Source: Roseovarius nitratireducens (GTDB lineage Bacteria; Pseudomonadota; Alphaproteobacteria; Rhodobacterales; Rhodobacteraceae). From it: a stretch of 64,000 nt of DNA. The position numbers and the translations under genes are program-made. The notes under the pieces were generated by a model, which had not been told where the DNA came from, did no database searches, and saw nothing but the letters and a program-made list of their open reading frames with translations. The stretch lies in NCBI RefSeq assembly GCF_002925845.1, contig NZ_PDNI01000084.1, forward strand, positions 26,460 through 90,459, given 5' to 3'. This document shows, piece by piece, positions 1 to 9,355 of this stretch. How positions within the stretch are numbered: the stretch's first letter is position 1; every line of letters starts with the position of its first letter.

Positions 1-113
1 TCGACCCAGAGCTTGATCGCGGGCTTGCGCGCCTCCGGATAGGGCTCGGCGCGGGTGACGCGGCCCACCCGGATATCCACCTTGAGAAAATCGTCGAAAC
101 TGATCTCAGCCAT
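1..113 (-). CDS. csaA: CsaA-type tRNA-binding protein, 5' part only (cut by window edge)
   Basis: Only the first 37 codons are visible, reading [19 protein letters not shown] onward on the minus strand; the rest lies left of the window. This opening is characteristic of CsaA, a small OB-fold protein of the tRNA-binding (EMAP/MetG C-terminal) family described as a chaperone and tRNA binder. The ATG at 113 overlaps the proC stop codon by 8 bp, so the two genes are almost certainly one transcript (YbjN-like gene, proC, csaA). The assignment rests on the N-terminus alone. Confidence 0.75.
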   Translation of the reverse strand, partial: MAEISFDDFLKVDIRVGRVTRAEPYPEARKPAIKLWV

Positions 114-921
114 CACGTAGCTCACGCGAGCGGTCGGCAGCGGCGGCGACCGTGCGCGCCATCAGCGGCGGCAGGCCGGTGGCCTCGTCCATCAGCACTT
201 CCAGCCCCGCCTGCGTGGTGCCATTGGGGCTTGTCACGTTCTTGCGCAGCTCTGCGGGCGTCTCGTCGGCGGCCTCAGCCAGCGCACCGGCGCCTGCGAC
301 GGTGGCCTGTGCCAGTTGCATCGCCAGCGCAGGGGCCAGCCCCTGCGCCTCGCCCGCCCGCGCCATGCACTCGATCATGTGAAACACGTAGGCCGGTCCC
401 GAGCCCGACAGCCCGGTGACCGCGTCCATCTGATCCTCGCTCTCCAGCCGCACCACCTGTCCCACCGCCCTGAGCAGCGCCTCGGTCGCGTCCAGATGCG
501 CGGGCGTGGCGTGGGCGTTACCGATGATGGCGGTGATGCCGCGCCCGACGGCGGCGGGCGTGTTGGGCATGGCGCGCACGATTGGCGTGGTCCCGCCCAG
601 CATCTCCTCGCAGGTGGCGATGGTGGTGCCGGCGGCCACCGACACGAACAGCGTCGCGCCATTGCCATAGCCCTTCAGCGTCGGCAACGCGTCGGCCATC
701 ATCTGCGGCTTGACCGCGATCAGCACGATCGCCGGGTCGGGTGGCAATTCGGCGTTGACGTTCACGCCCGCCGCGCCCAGCCACTCCGCCGGGTGCGGAT
801 CGACAACGTGCACCGCGCCCGGCGTCAGCCCGCCATCGAGCCAGCCCTTCAGCATCGCGCCGCCCATCTTGCCGCAGCCAAGAAGTACGAGGCCCCGCTC
901 GCCGATCTCTTCCTTCGTCAT
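106..921 (-). CDS. proC: pyrroline-5-carboxylate reductase
   Basis: 271 residues, normal length for ProC, which reduces 1-pyrroline-5-carboxylate to proline with NAD(P)H in the cytoplasm. The Rossmann motif GCGKMG is at residues 15-20. The family signature near the C-terminus ([10 protein letters not shown], about 230-239) is intact. An ATG at 921 has a GGGAGGGG stretch just upstream. The gene lies 36 bp after the YbjN-like gene and overlaps csaA. This is a last-step biosynthetic enzyme in a mixed housekeeping operon. Confidence 0.95.
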   Translation of the reverse strand: MTKEEIGERGLVLLGCGKMGGAMLKGWLDGGLTPGAVHVVDPHPAEWLGAAGVNVNAELPPDPAIVLIAVKPQMMADALPTLKGYGNGATLFVSVAAGTTIATCEEMLGGTTPIVRAMPNTPAAVGRGITAIIGNAHATPAHLDATEALLRAVGQVVRLESEDQMDAVTGLSGSGPAYVFHMIECMARAGEAQGLAPALAMQLAQATVAGAGALAEAADETPAELRKNVTSPNGTTQAGLEVLMDEATGLPPLMARTVAAAADRSRELRDG

Positions 922-957
922 GAACCCCTCCCGCGCCGTCTCGTTGCGGGCCGAGGT

Positions 958-1458
958 TTACGCGCGACCGTAGGCCTCTGCAATGGCGACCTGCATCGCG
1001 TCGCGCGGGCTGTTGTCACCCCAGACGGCAAGCTGGAAAGCCGGGTAATAGCGCTCGGCGCTCATCACCGCCGCGCCCAGCAGCGTGTCGATCTGCTCTG
1101 CCGTCGCCCCCGGCGCGCCCGCCATGACCAATCCATAGCGCCACACCATGAGCTTCTGCTCGTCCCACCAGGTGAACGCGCCTGACCAGCACTGATCGTT
1201 GACGAGGTTGAGCATCTCGTAGAGCACCGGCAGGCGTTCTTCGGGGGGCTCCATCTCGAAGGTACAGACCATCCGCAGCGTCTCATCATGGCCCGACCAT
1301 GCGAGCGTGATGGAATAGGTGCGCCACTGCCCCTCGATCGCCATGGCGATTTGATCGTCACCAATGCGGTCGAATTCCCAGTCGTGATGTTCCGCGATGT
1401 GCTCGACTAGGTCGATGGGATGAAGATCCGCGCTCAGATCATGCTCGGAAAGTGCCAT
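958..1458 (-). CDS. YbjN domain-containing protein
   Basis: 166 residues with the YbjN (DUF1790-type) fold signature: an N-terminal acidic helix, a WxF/WxTY strand near residues 28-50, then MEPPEERLPVLYEMLNLVN around 98-116 and a WWDE strand. YbjN proteins resemble type III secretion chaperones in fold but their biochemical role is not established; E. coli YbjN is linked to motility and stress phenotypes. It is probably the first gene of the ybjN-proC-csaA transcript. No membrane segment or signal peptide is seen. Confidence 0.8.
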   Translation of the reverse strand: MALSEHDLSADLHPIDLVEHIAEHHDWEFDRIGDDQIAMAIEGQWRTYSITLAWSGHDETLRMVCTFEMEPPEERLPVLYEMLNLVNDQCWSGAFTWWDEQKLMVWRYGLVMAGAPGATAEQIDTLLGAAVMSAERYYPAFQLAVWGDNSPRDAMQVAIAEAYGRA

Positions 1459-1700
1459 GGCGCCGCCTCATATGCTGTAGCGCGGGGGTGGCCTTGCACC
1501 CCAAACGCTAGGTGCCTGCTCTACGGGCGGAGGTGCATCCACCCGCCCATACAAGATATGGTGCGGGCTTATTCATGGGCTGTAAAGCAATTTGTTGGGG
1601 ATATCCGCAATAAGTTGTTGAGAAAGGGCGGGAGGCCTCAAGATGCAGAACACCGCCGCCGCCCTTGCCCGACGCCCCGATAGGCCCTAAAGCGCGGACC
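1459..1700. promoter_or_regulatory. divergent intergenic region between the YbjN-like gene and ttcA
   Basis: A 242-bp gap between divergent genes. It holds two GC-rich inverted repeats on the YbjN side: GGGGTG/CACCCC at about 1485-1503, and GGCGGAGGTG pairing with CCACCCGCC at about 1527-1548. A more AT-rich stretch at about 1555-1625 is where the ttcA promoter would be expected. No confident -35/-10 pair or known operator was recognised. Confidence 0.35.
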
Positions 1701-2570
1701 ATGACCGATGCCACCGACGATATCCATCCGCTCTTTCACGGGGCTCCCGCCAGCACCGAATTCCGCAAGCTGCGCAAGCGCATCGTGCGCGAGGTGCGCG
1801 AGGCGGTGGAGCAATACGGCATGGTGGAGAAAGGTGCCCGATGGCTTGTCTGCCTCTCGGGCGGCAAGGACAGCTACACCCTGCTCGCCGTGCTGCACGA
1901 GCTGCAATGGCGGGGCCTGCTGCCGGTCGACCTGCTCGCCTGCAATCTCGATCAGGGGCAGCCCGGATTTCCCGCCACGGTCCTGCCCGAGTTCCTCAAA
2001 GCACGCGGCGTGCCCCACCGGATCGAGGATCAGGACACCTATTCCATCGTCATGGACAAGGTGCCGCAGGGGCGCACCTATTGCGCGTTATGCTCCCGTC
2101 TGCGCAGGGGAAATCTCTACCGCATCGCCCGCGAAGAGGGCTGCTCGGCGGTGGTGCTCGGGCATCACCGCGACGACATCCTCGAGACCTTCTTCATGAA
2201 CCTCTTCCATGGCGGGCGGCTCGCCACCATGCCGCCCAAGCTCGTCAACGAAGAGGGCGACCTGTTTCTCTACCGCCCCCTCGCCCACGTGGCCGAGGCC
2301 GATTGCGAGCGGTTCGCGCGAGCGATGGACTACCCGATCATTCCCTGCGACCTGTGCGGGTCGCAGGACGGGCTTCAGCGCCAGCAGGTCAAGCGCCTGC
2401 TCGACGAGTGGGAGGCCAACCATCCGGGTCGGCGGCAAAAGATGTTCCGCGCGCTGATGAATGCCCGCCCCTCGCACCTGCTCGACCCGGCGCTGTTCGA
2501 TTTCGCCGGGCTGACCCGCGACCCCCTAAAATCCGAGGCAAAAGAACCGGCGATGCCAACCCTCCGTTAA
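1701..2570 (+). CDS. ttcA: tRNA 2-thiocytidine(32) synthetase TtcA
   Basis: 289 residues from the ATG at 1701; an in-frame upstream ATG at 1665 would add 12 poorly conserved residues. TtcA thiolates C32 of certain tRNAs using ATP and an Fe-S cluster. The PP-loop SGGKDS is at residues 53-58, and the two CxxC pairs expected for cluster binding are C128/C131 and C216/C219. Length and motif spacing match the family. It is followed after about 40 bp by the GGDEF-like gene. Confidence 0.95.
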   Translation: MTDATDDIHPLFHGAPASTEFRKLRKRIVREVREAVEQYGMVEKGARWLVCLSGGKDSYTLLAVLHELQWRGLLPVDLLACNLDQGQPGFPATVLPEFLKARGVPHRIEDQDTYSIVMDKVPQGRTYCALCSRLRRGNLYRIAREEGCSAVVLGHHRDDILETFFMNLFHGGRLATMPPKLVNEEGDLFLYRPLAHVAEADCERFARAMDYPIIPCDLCGSQDGLQRQQVKRLLDEWEANHPGRRQKMFRALMNARPSHLLDPALFDFAGLTRDPLKSEAKEPAMPTLR

Positions 2571-2611
2571 CCGCGCGCGCCTAGGCTGCGCCCCTGTTGA
2601 CGGAGATTGCC

Positions 2612-3256
2612 ATGCACCAGGCTCGATACGCCCTGCGAAGCGCGCTCGCCGCCATGCGCGGGCCGCAAGTCGCGATCCTCGCGCTGGCGCTGGGGCTGGC
2701 CTTCGCGTGGTTCGGCCCCGCCTCGCTGGCGCTCGGCCTGCCCTTCGCCCTGGTACTGTTCCCGCGCAAGACCGCCACCCACGGCAGCGGGCGGCGCCGT
2801 CGTGTCACGCCCGGTCAGATGGCGGAAATGGCTGCGGCCCTCGATCGCCGCCTGCGCAACGCCCGGCGCACGCGCCACCCGGTGCTGTGCGTCACGCTCG
2901 AGATTGCGGGCTTCGACGGGGTACGGGACACGTTGGGTGAACGGCTGGTGACGACGTGCCTCGACCACCTCTCCCATCGACTTCGGCGCGAGGATGCACT
3001 GTTCGACCTGGGCTCCGGGCGGTTCGGCGTGATCCCCGGCGGCGCGCGGGGGATGGACACCGCGGCGGCCCAACGCCTCGCCGCCCGGCTACAGGCTCAT
3101 GCCGCGGCGTGCCTTTCCGGCTTCCGACGGGATGAGGGGCTCGCCGTCGCGTCCGGCTTCTGCCTGGAGCCACAGCCGGGCACACGCAGCGGGCGGGCGA
3201 TGATCGCCGATAGCCTCGCCGCCACCGCACCGCCATCCGTCCATGAAGGCGGCTGA
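2612..3256 (+). CDS. membrane protein with degenerate GGDEF domain
   Basis: 214 residues from the ATG at 2612, chosen because a CGGAG Shine-Dalgarno sits six bases upstream; a TTG at 2597 is possible. An N-terminal hydrophobic stretch (about residues 12-50) looks like two membrane helices. A GGDEF-like fold follows, with the line LEIAGFDGVRDTLGE and then FDLGSGRFGVIPG where active cyclases have RxGGDEF. The signature is reduced to GSGRF and the distal part is short, so cyclic-di-GMP synthesis is unlikely. A regulatory or binding role is inference. Confidence 0.6.
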   Translation: MHQARYALRSALAAMRGPQVAILALALGLAFAWFGPASLALGLPFALVLFPRKTATHGSGRRRRVTPGQMAEMAAALDRRLRNARRTRHPVLCVTLEIAGFDGVRDTLGERLVTTCLDHLSHRLRREDALFDLGSGRFGVIPGGARGMDTAAAQRLAARLQAHAAACLSGFRRDEGLAVASGFCLEPQPGTRSGRAMIADSLAATAPPSVHEGG

Positions 3257-3368
3257 CCGCCGGTACAAGGGACGGGCGCGCGGGGTCGCTCACGCGTGCG
3301 GCGCCGCTACCGCCGCATATCCCGACCGATACCGCCCGGGTCACCACCCGATCCCGGAATCCGCTTGA

Positions 3369-3402
3369 CCTTTGGGGCCTCACTCTGTTGAACGCCCCAA
3401 GG
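3369..3402. promoter_or_regulatory. inverted repeat in the yidC leader
   Basis: CCTTTGGGGC (3369-3378) can pair with GCCCCAAGG (3394-3402) around a 15-base loop, 27 bp before the yidC start. A TTGACC hexamer (3365-3370) overlaps its left arm and could be a -35 box. It could be a leader stem-loop or a protein site; there is no T-run, so it is not a good terminator. Confidence 0.35.
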
Positions 3403-3429
3403 CAAATAAATGACGGACGGGTCCCGGCG

Positions 3430-5274
3430 ATGGACGATCAGAACAAGAATCTCATTTTCGCGACGGCGCTAAGCTTTCTCGTGATCCTCGTCTGGTTCGT
3501 GATGTTCCCGCCGCCGGAACCCGCGCCCACCGATCCCAACGCCCCCACCGCCGAGGCGCAGGCCGACGGCCCGCTCGCCCCCGCCCCGAGCGCCGATCCC
3601 GCCGCCGGCGACGGCGCGACGGCCGCGACTGGGACCGGTGCCGCCGCAGAGGCCGCCGCCGACGTGCCGCGCGTCGCCATCGACACACCGAGCCTCGTCG
3701 GCTCGATCTCGCTCAAGGGCGGGCGCCTCGACGAGTTGTCGCTCAAGGACTACCGCGAGACGATCGACCCCGAATCTCCGATCGTCCGCCTTCTCACACC
3801 GCTGGGCAGCGTGACCCCCTATTACGCGCTTCACGGCTGGGCCCCAGGCGCCGGGCTGGCGCCAGATCAGGTGCCAGGGCCGAACACGCTCTGGCAGGTC
3901 GAGAGCGGCGGCACGCTCAGCCCCGGCGCGCCAATCGCCCTGGCGTGGGACAATGGCGCGGGCCTCACCTTCCGCCGCGAGATATCCGTGGACGAGGACT
4001 ACATGTTCTCGGTGCGCCAAACGGTCGAGAACCGGGGCAACAACGAGGTCAGCCTCGCCCCCTATGGTATCATCGCCCGCCACGGCCAGCCCGCCGACAT
4101 GAAGAATTTCTTCATCCTGCACGAGGGCCTTATCGGCATGGCCGACGGCACGCTGGCCGAGATCGACTACGACGATGTCGAGGAATATCCCTTGAACCCC
4201 CGCGAGGGCGCACCCGCCGAGGTCACGCAGGTCACCGAAGGCGGCTGGCTGGGATTCACCGATCATTACTGGATGACCACGCTCATCCCCGCGCCCGGCA
4301 CGCCTTTCAAGGCCGTCACCAAGTACGATCCGCAGCGCGGCATCTACCAGACCGAAACCGTGCAGCAGACCCGGAGCCTCGCCCCCGGCGAGACGGTCAC
4401 CGCCGACAGCCGCCTTTTCGCGGGGGCAAAGGAATGGGCCACCATCCGCCGCTACCAGGACGAGGACGGCGTCAACGGCTTTCTCGACTCGATCGACTGG
4501 GGCTGGTTCTTCTTCCTGACCAAGCCGATCTTCGCGGCGCTGCACTGGTTCAACCTGATGATCGGCAACATGGGCTGGGCGATCATCGCGCTCACCCTCG
4601 CGATCAAGGCGCTGGTGCTGCCGCTGGCCTACAAATCCTACGTCTCTATGGCCAAGATGAAGGAACTCCAGCCCGAGATGGAGAAGATCAAGGAGATCGC
4701 TGGCGACGACCGCCAGAAACTCCAGCAGGAGATGATGGCGCTCTACAAGAAGGAAAAGGTCAACCCGGCGGCGGGCTGCCTGCCCATCCTGCTGCAGATC
4801 CCGATCTTCTTCTCGCTCTACAAGGTGATCTTCGTCACGCTTGAATTGCGCCACGCGCCGTGGATCGGCTGGATCCGCGATCTCTCCGCGCCCGATCCCT
4901 CGTCGCTCTACAATCTCTGGGGCCTGCTGCCCTGGGCCGCGCCCGAGTCCGGCTCGGTTCTCGCGCTCATCTTCATCGGGGTCCTCCCGCTCTGCCTCGG
5001 CGTGTCGATGTGGCTGCAACAGAAGCTGAACCCGACCCCGACCGACCCCACGCAAAAGATGATCTTTGCCTGGATGCCCTGGGTGTTCATGTTCATGCTG
5101 GGCAGCTTCGCCTCGGGTCTGGTGATCTACTGGATCGCCAACAACATGATCACCTTCACCCAGCAATACGCGATCATGCGCAGCCACGGGCACAAGCCGG
5201 ACGTGTTCGGCAATATCAAAGCGAGCTTCAAGCGCGCCAACAAGCCCGCCCCGGACACGGGCAAGAAGAAGTGA
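3430..5274 (+). CDS. yidC: membrane protein insertase YidC
   Basis: 614 residues from the ATG at 3430 (MDDQNKNLIFATALSFLV), the usual start for this group; an in-frame TTG at 3388 would add 14 unlikely residues. YidC inserts and folds inner-membrane proteins, alone or with SecYEG. It shows one N-terminal membrane anchor, a Pro/Ala-rich linker (about 30-90), a large periplasmic domain, and the conserved C-terminal five-helix core from about residue 365 with MAKMKELQPEMEKIKE in the cytoplasmic loop. It runs into the MOSC gene with a TGATG overlap. The usual rpmH-rnpA genes are not upstream here. Confidence 0.95.
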   Translation: MDDQNKNLIFATALSFLVILVWFVMFPPPEPAPTDPNAPTAEAQADGPLAPAPSADPAAGDGATAATGTGAAAEAAADVPRVAIDTPSLVGSISLKGGRLDELSLKDYRETIDPESPIVRLLTPLGSVTPYYALHGWAPGAGLAPDQVPGPNTLWQVESGGTLSPGAPIALAWDNGAGLTFRREISVDEDYMFSVRQTVENRGNNEVSLAPYGIIARHGQPADMKNFFILHEGLIGMADGTLAEIDYDDVEEYPLNPREGAPAEVTQVTEGGWLGFTDHYWMTTLIPAPGTPFKAVTKYDPQRGIYQTETVQQTRSLAPGETVTADSRLFAGAKEWATIRRYQDEDGVNGFLDSIDWGWFFFLTKPIFAALHWFNLMIGNMGWAIIALTLAIKALVLPLAYKSYVSMAKMKELQPEMEKIKEIAGDDRQKLQQEMMALYKKEKVNPAAGCLPILLQIPIFFSLYKVIFVTLELRHAPWIGWIRDLSAPDPSSLYNLWGLLPWAAPESGSVLALIFIGVLPLCLGVSMWLQQKLNPTPTDPTQKMIFAWMPWVFMFMLGSFASGLVIYWIANNMITFTQQYAIMRSHGHKPDVFGNIKASFKRANKPAPDTGKKK

Positions 5275-6017
5275 TGGCGCGGGTCAGTGCCCTCTGGCGC
5301 CACCCGGTCAAGGGTCACGGGCGCGAGGCGCTGCGCCGCGTGACGCTGAGCCGCGGGCAGGCGATGCCGTGGGACCGGCGCTGGGCCGTCGCGCACGAGC
5401 TGGCGCGCCTCACCGAAGGCGAATGGGCACCCTGCACGAATTTCTCCATCGGGGCCAAGGCGCCCGCATTGATGGCGATCGACGCGCAGGTGGACGAGGC
5501 GGCAGGCCGCGTGACCCTCACCCACCCTGACCGCCCCGACCTGACCTTCGATCCCGACCGCGACGCACAGGCGTTTCTCGACTGGGTCGCGCCGCTCATG
5601 CCCTTGAGCCGCGCCCGCTCGGTGCGGCTCTTCCGGCTCGACGGGCGCGGGCTGACGGATACGGATTACCCCTCGGTGAGCCTCTTGAACCTTGCCTCCA
5701 ATGCCGACCTGGCCGCGCAGATGGGCGCCGAGGTGTCGCCGCTGCGGTGGCGCTGCAACATCCATGTCGATGGCATGGAGCCGTGGGCAGAATTCGATCT
5801 CGTCGGCCGGACGCTGCGCATCGGCGAGGCAGAGTTGCGCGTGCGCGAGCCGATCCGGCGCTGCATGGCAACCACGGCCAATCCCGGGACCGGGGCGCGC
5901 GATCTCGACACGCTCGGGGCGCTCAACAGCACGCGCGGAGCGCAGGATTTCGGTATCTATACCGAGGTGACCCGCAGCGGCACGCTTGCCGTGGGTGACC
6001 GGATCGAGGTGCTGTGA
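5274..6017 (+). CDS. MOSC domain-containing protein
   Basis: 247 residues, starting in the TGATG overlap with yidC. It has the N-terminal beta-barrel of MOSC proteins (RVSALWRHPVKG at residues 3-14) and the C-terminal MOSC core ending RRCMATTANP, whose Cys is the expected molybdenum-cofactor sulfur ligand. MOSC proteins bind Moco or transfer sulfur to it; mARC-type reductases belong here. The substrate is unknown. Position between yidC and engB suggests co-transcription rather than functional linkage. Confidence 0.85.
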   Translation: MARVSALWRHPVKGHGREALRRVTLSRGQAMPWDRRWAVAHELARLTEGEWAPCTNFSIGAKAPALMAIDAQVDEAAGRVTLTHPDRPDLTFDPDRDAQAFLDWVAPLMPLSRARSVRLFRLDGRGLTDTDYPSVSLLNLASNADLAAQMGAEVSPLRWRCNIHVDGMEPWAEFDLVGRTLRIGEAELRVREPIRRCMATTANPGTGARDLDTLGALNSTRGAQDFGIYTEVTRSGTLAVGDRIEVL

Positions 6018-6679
6018 TGCAACGCCTGCCCTTCCCGGAGGCCGAGCCGCCCGACACAGAGCACGCCGAGGCCGGGCGCAAGCTCTTCGCCGGAGAGGTG
6101 GATTTCCTCAAGGGCGTCGTCGCGATGTCCGGCCTGCCACCCGCCGACCGCGCCGAGGTCTGCTTCGCGGGCCGCTCCAACGTGGGCAAGTCCTCGCTCA
6201 TCAACGCGCTCACCGGGCGCAAGGCACTGGCGCGCGCCTCCAACACGCCCGGGCGCACGCAGGAGATCAATTACTTCACCCTCGGCGACAGCCACTACCT
6301 CGTCGACCTGCCCGGCTATGGCTACGCCAATGCGCCGCTCGACGTGGTGCGCAAATGGCAAGCGCTGCTAAAGACATACCTCTCGGGCCGCGCCAGCCTG
6401 CGTCGCGCCTTCGTGCTGGTCGATGCCCGCCACGGGGTCAAGCCGGTGGACGAAGAGATCATGGCCCTGCTCGACCGCGCCGCGGTGCCTTTCCAATGCG
6501 TGCTGACCAAGACCGACAAGATCGCCGCAGGCACCCGGGAAAAGGTGCTCGCGCAGGTCCGCGAGCGCCTCGCCCCGCACCCGGCGGCCTACCCCGAGCT
6601 GATCCTCACCTCCTCGGAAAAGGGCGAGGGGCTCGCCACCCTGCGCTCCACCATCGCGGCGCTTGGCGCGCAGCAGTGA
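6017..6679 (+). CDS. engB: ribosome biogenesis GTP-binding protein YsxC/EngB
   Basis: 220 residues from the ATG at 6017, which overlaps the MOSC stop; GTG at 6014 would add one residue. EngB is a TrmE-Era-like GTPase needed for 50S assembly. G1 GRSNVGKS is at residues 52-59, the NTPGRTQ switch follows at 76-82, DLPGYG (G3) at 97-102, and TKTD (G4) near residue 160. It is the last gene of the yidC-MOSC-engB run. Confidence 0.95.
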   Translation: MQRLPFPEAEPPDTEHAEAGRKLFAGEVDFLKGVVAMSGLPPADRAEVCFAGRSNVGKSSLINALTGRKALARASNTPGRTQEINYFTLGDSHYLVDLPGYGYANAPLDVVRKWQALLKTYLSGRASLRRAFVLVDARHGVKPVDEEIMALLDRAAVPFQCVLTKTDKIAAGTREKVLAQVRERLAPHPAAYPELILTSSEKGEGLATLRSTIAALGAQQ

Positions 6680-6951
6680 GGGGGCTGTTCTCGGCCTTGA
6701 GCGGTCGTTGCCGTGAGCCGCGCCATCAACAGGCCGCGGGCTGGCGATCCGACGGTTTCTTAGGGCGCTTTATGCCTGCCGAATCCGAAAAACCTGTAAT
6801 CGGTGCGCGAGCTTAGACAAGTTGCCAGTCCGGGGGGCGGGTCATGCTGAAAGCATGCCTCCGGCATGACCGATGGCACGGCGGGCTTCGCCCTCGATTC
6901 CGCGCCAGGGGCAAGAACCGAAGGGCTGGAACAAGCCCAAACTCTCCCCCC
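6680..6951. other. intergenic region with overlapping hairpins, engB / SDR convergent gap
   Basis: A 272-bp gap between convergent genes. It contains two overlapping small hairpins sharing one arm: CATGCT-GAA-AGCATG (6843-6857) and CATGCC-TCC-GGCATG (6854-6868). A tight GGGC-TTC-GCCC loop follows at 6883-6893. These could end the minus-strand SDR transcript. No gene or tRNA was recognised in it. Confidence 0.4.
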
Positions 6952-7683
6952 TCAGACGTGCTGCGCCCCGTTGATCTCGATCTCCGTGCCCGAGATATAG
7001 GCCGACGGCGACGTGCACAGGAAATAGACCGTGTCTGCCACCTCTCGCGGCTCGCCAAGCCGGCGCATCGGGATCGTGTCGGCCAGCTCCTCGGTGCCCG
7101 GCGACAGGATGTCGGTGCGGATTTCGCCTGGCGCGATGGCGTTCACGCGCACGCCGAGAGGCCCGAAATCATGCGCCATCTCGCGCGTGAGCGCGGCCAG
7201 CGCCGCCTTCGAGGTGGCATAGGCCGCGCCGGCAAAGGGATGCACCCGCCCGCCCGCGATGGAGGTGACATTGACCACCGCCCCCTTGGCTGCCGCCAAC
7301 TCGTCGCGCAGGCTGCGCGCCAGCACGATCGGGGCGAAAAAATTGACGTGAAACACATGCCCCCATGTCCGCAGGTCGGTGTCGAAGGTATCGAGCCGCT
7401 CACCCTCCGGCCCCTTGGGCGAAATACCGGCGTTGTTGACCAGCGCATCAAGACGGCCACCCAGCATTCTGCGGATCACCTCTACCTTCTCGATCACGTC
7501 GTTGGGGTTCGCGAGGTCGATCTGGATATGGTTCGCCGCGCCGCCACCCCAAGGGCATTCCTGCGGAAACGGGTGGCGCGAACAGGTGATCACCCGCCAG
7601 CCCTCGGTATTGAACCGGCGCACAGTGGCATGGCCGATTCCCCGGCTCGCGCCGGTCAGTAGCAAAGTGCGCGTCATGGTCAT
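6952..7683 (-). CDS. short-chain dehydrogenase/reductase (SDR)
   Basis: 243 residues of a classical SDR, an NAD(P)(H)-dependent oxidoreductase. The cofactor motif TGASRGIG is at residues 10-17, NNAG at 83-86, and the catalytic set S141, Y155 and K159 is complete. The ATG at 7683 has GGAGAG eight bases upstream. The end MRRLGEPREVADTVYFLCTS...ISGTEIEINGA is typical. The substrate cannot be read. It lies alone on the minus strand between engB and argB. Confidence 0.85.
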   Translation of the reverse strand: MTMTRTLLLTGASRGIGHATVRRFNTEGWRVITCSRHPFPQECPWGGGAANHIQIDLANPNDVIEKVEVIRRMLGGRLDALVNNAGISPKGPEGERLDTFDTDLRTWGHVFHVNFFAPIVLARSLRDELAAAKGAVVNVTSIAGGRVHPFAGAAYATSKAALAALTREMAHDFGPLGVRVNAIAPGEIRTDILSPGTEELADTIPMRRLGEPREVADTVYFLCTSPSAYISGTEIEINGAQHV

Positions 7684-7801
7684 GGCGATCTCTCCGGCGT
7701 GGACCTTTCCACCCTAGCCCGACTGCGGCCGGGATCAACGGCTCTTGGCACGCCACGGCGCAGCGGCTAACAAGTGCGGGCGCGTGACCCCGGAGACAGG
7801 A

Positions 7802-8695
7802 ATGAAGGCCCGAGACATGAACCGCGACTGGATCGCCACCGCCCGCACCCTTTCCGAGGCGCTGCCCTACCTGCAGCGCTATACCGGTGCCATCGTGGTC
7901 ATCAAGCTCGGTGGCCACGCCATGGGCAGCCCGCAGGCGATGGCCGAATTCGCCCGCGACGTGGTGCTGATGCGGCAGGTGGGGGTCAACCCGGTGATCG
8001 TCCACGGCGGTGGACCGATGATCAACGAGATGCTCGCCCGGCTCGATATCCGCTCGGATTTCGTGGGTGGCAAGCGAGTCACCGATGCCGCCACGATGGA
8101 AGTGGTGGAAATGGTGCTCTCGGGCACCGTCAACAAGCGCATCGTGCAGGCCATCGGCGGCCAGGGCGGGCGCGCGGCGGGGCTTTCGGGCAAGGATGCC
8201 GGGCTCATCGCCTGCACCCCGGCCAGCGCCGATCTCGGCCTCGTGGGCGAACCCTCGGAGATCGACCCGGCGATCCTGCACACACTCTTCGACGCGGGCG
8301 TGATCCCGGTCATCGCGCCGCTTGGCGGCGGGCCGGATGGCGAGACCTACAACATCAACGGCGACACCGCCGCCGGGGCCATCGCTGCGGCACTGCGCGC
8401 CGATCGGCTGCTGTTGCTCACCGACACCGACGGCGTGCTCGACGCCGAGGGCCACGTCGTGACCGAGCTCACGCCCGAACAGATCCGCGCGCTCACCCGC
8501 GAAGGCGTGATCGCGGGCGGCATGATCCCCAAGACCGAAACCGCGCTCGCCGCCATCGCTGGCGGTGTGCGCGCAGTGGTCATCCTGGACGGGCGTGCCC
8601 CCAACGCCACCCTGCTGGAGCTGTTCACCGAGCACGGCGCCGGATCGCTTATCCGCAACGGTGCGGCCCCCTCGACGAAGCGGCCCCCGGCCTAG
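7802..8695 (+). CDS. argB: acetylglutamate kinase
   Basis: 297 residues from the ATG at 7802, preceded by GGAGACAGGA; a second ATG at 7817 also fits. ArgB phosphorylates N-acetylglutamate in arginine biosynthesis and is the arginine-inhibited step in many bacteria. The amino-acid-kinase motifs are present: KLGGHAMG near residue 36, [18 protein letters not shown], and [12 protein letters not shown] near 185-196. Upstream in-frame starts back to 7745 would add non-conserved residues. It is followed 9 bp later by the ferredoxin-like gene. Confidence 0.95.
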   Translation: MKARDMNRDWIATARTLSEALPYLQRYTGAIVVIKLGGHAMGSPQAMAEFARDVVLMRQVGVNPVIVHGGGPMINEMLARLDIRSDFVGGKRVTDAATMEVVEMVLSGTVNKRIVQAIGGQGGRAAGLSGKDAGLIACTPASADLGLVGEPSEIDPAILHTLFDAGVIPVIAPLGGGPDGETYNINGDTAAGAIAAALRADRLLLLTDTDGVLDAEGHVVTELTPEQIRALTREGVIAGGMIPKTETALAAIAGGVRAVVILDGRAPNATLLELFTEHGAGSLIRNGAAPSTKRPPA

Positions 8696-8704
8696 CTCTC
8701 CGGC

Positions 8705-9355
8705 ATGACACCCCGGCCCGCGCTCTCCTCTATTGCCACCAAGGCCCGAGGCAACCACCTCGCCCCGCTTGGCGCGCTGCACCTCGAACCGGACGAGGTG
8801 CCGGGATTCACCAGCCTCGTGTTGCTCGGCCCCGCCGGGCCGGACTTCTGGCCGCATGTCACCGCCGCGCCCGAATTCGCCGATGGCGCGCCCGACCCGC
8901 TCGACCGCTGGTCACTTCGGGTGATCGGCGCGCTGGCCAGCGATCTCGGCGCGCGCGCGGTCTTTCCCTTCGACGGCCCGCCCTGGCCATCCTTCACCGG
9001 CTGGGCGCGGCGCAGCGGGCGGGCCTGGTCCTCGCCGGTTGGGCTCTTGGTGCACGACACCACGGGCCTGATGCTGTCCTATCGCGGCGCGCTCGCCCTG
9101 CCCCACCGGATCGACCTGCCTGCCCCCGCCGCGCGCCCCTGTGACACCTGCGATGGCCAGCCCTGCCGCACCGCCTGCCCGGTGAGCGCGCTGTCGCCCG
9201 ATGGCTACGACGTACCCGCCTGCAAGACCGATCTCGACCGGCCCGGCAACGACTGCATGGCGCGCGGCTGCGCCGTGCGCCGCGCCTGCCCGCTCAGCCA
9301 GGGCGCAGGCCGGACCGAGGCACAATCCGCCTTCCACATGGGATACTTCCGATGA
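8705..9355 (+). CDS. ferredoxin-like protein with eight clustered cysteines
   Basis: 216 residues. The C-terminal third carries two cysteine groups: C146, C149, C154, C158P and then C173, C184, C189, C195P. The pattern is suited to one or two 4Fe-4S clusters and resembles the iron-sulfur part of QueG-type epoxyqueuosine reductases, but the corrinoid-binding domain of QueG is not evident. Such proteins are often annotated simply as ferredoxin. The stop overlaps the next start (ATGA), so it is translated with the SixA-like gene. Function unknown. Confidence 0.7.
   Translation: MTPRPALSSIATKARGNHLAPLGALHLEPDEVPGFTSLVLLGPAGPDFWPHVTAAPEFADGAPDPLDRWSLRVIGALASDLGARAVFPFDGPPWPSFTGWARRSGRAWSSPVGLLVHDTTGLMLSYRGALALPHRIDLPAPAARPCDTCDGQPCRTACPVSALSPDGYDVPACKTDLDRPGNDCMARGCAVRRACPLSQGAGRTEAQSAFHMGYFR

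Noticed and set aside
3257-3429. rnpA/rpmH expected upstream of yidC
   Set aside because: No ribosomal protein L34 or RNase P protein sequence is present; the gap holds only a leader inverted repeat.
3469-5193. A 574-codon open frame antisense to yidC
   Set aside because: Composition is typical of a shadow frame, with no domain, and yidC is unambiguous.
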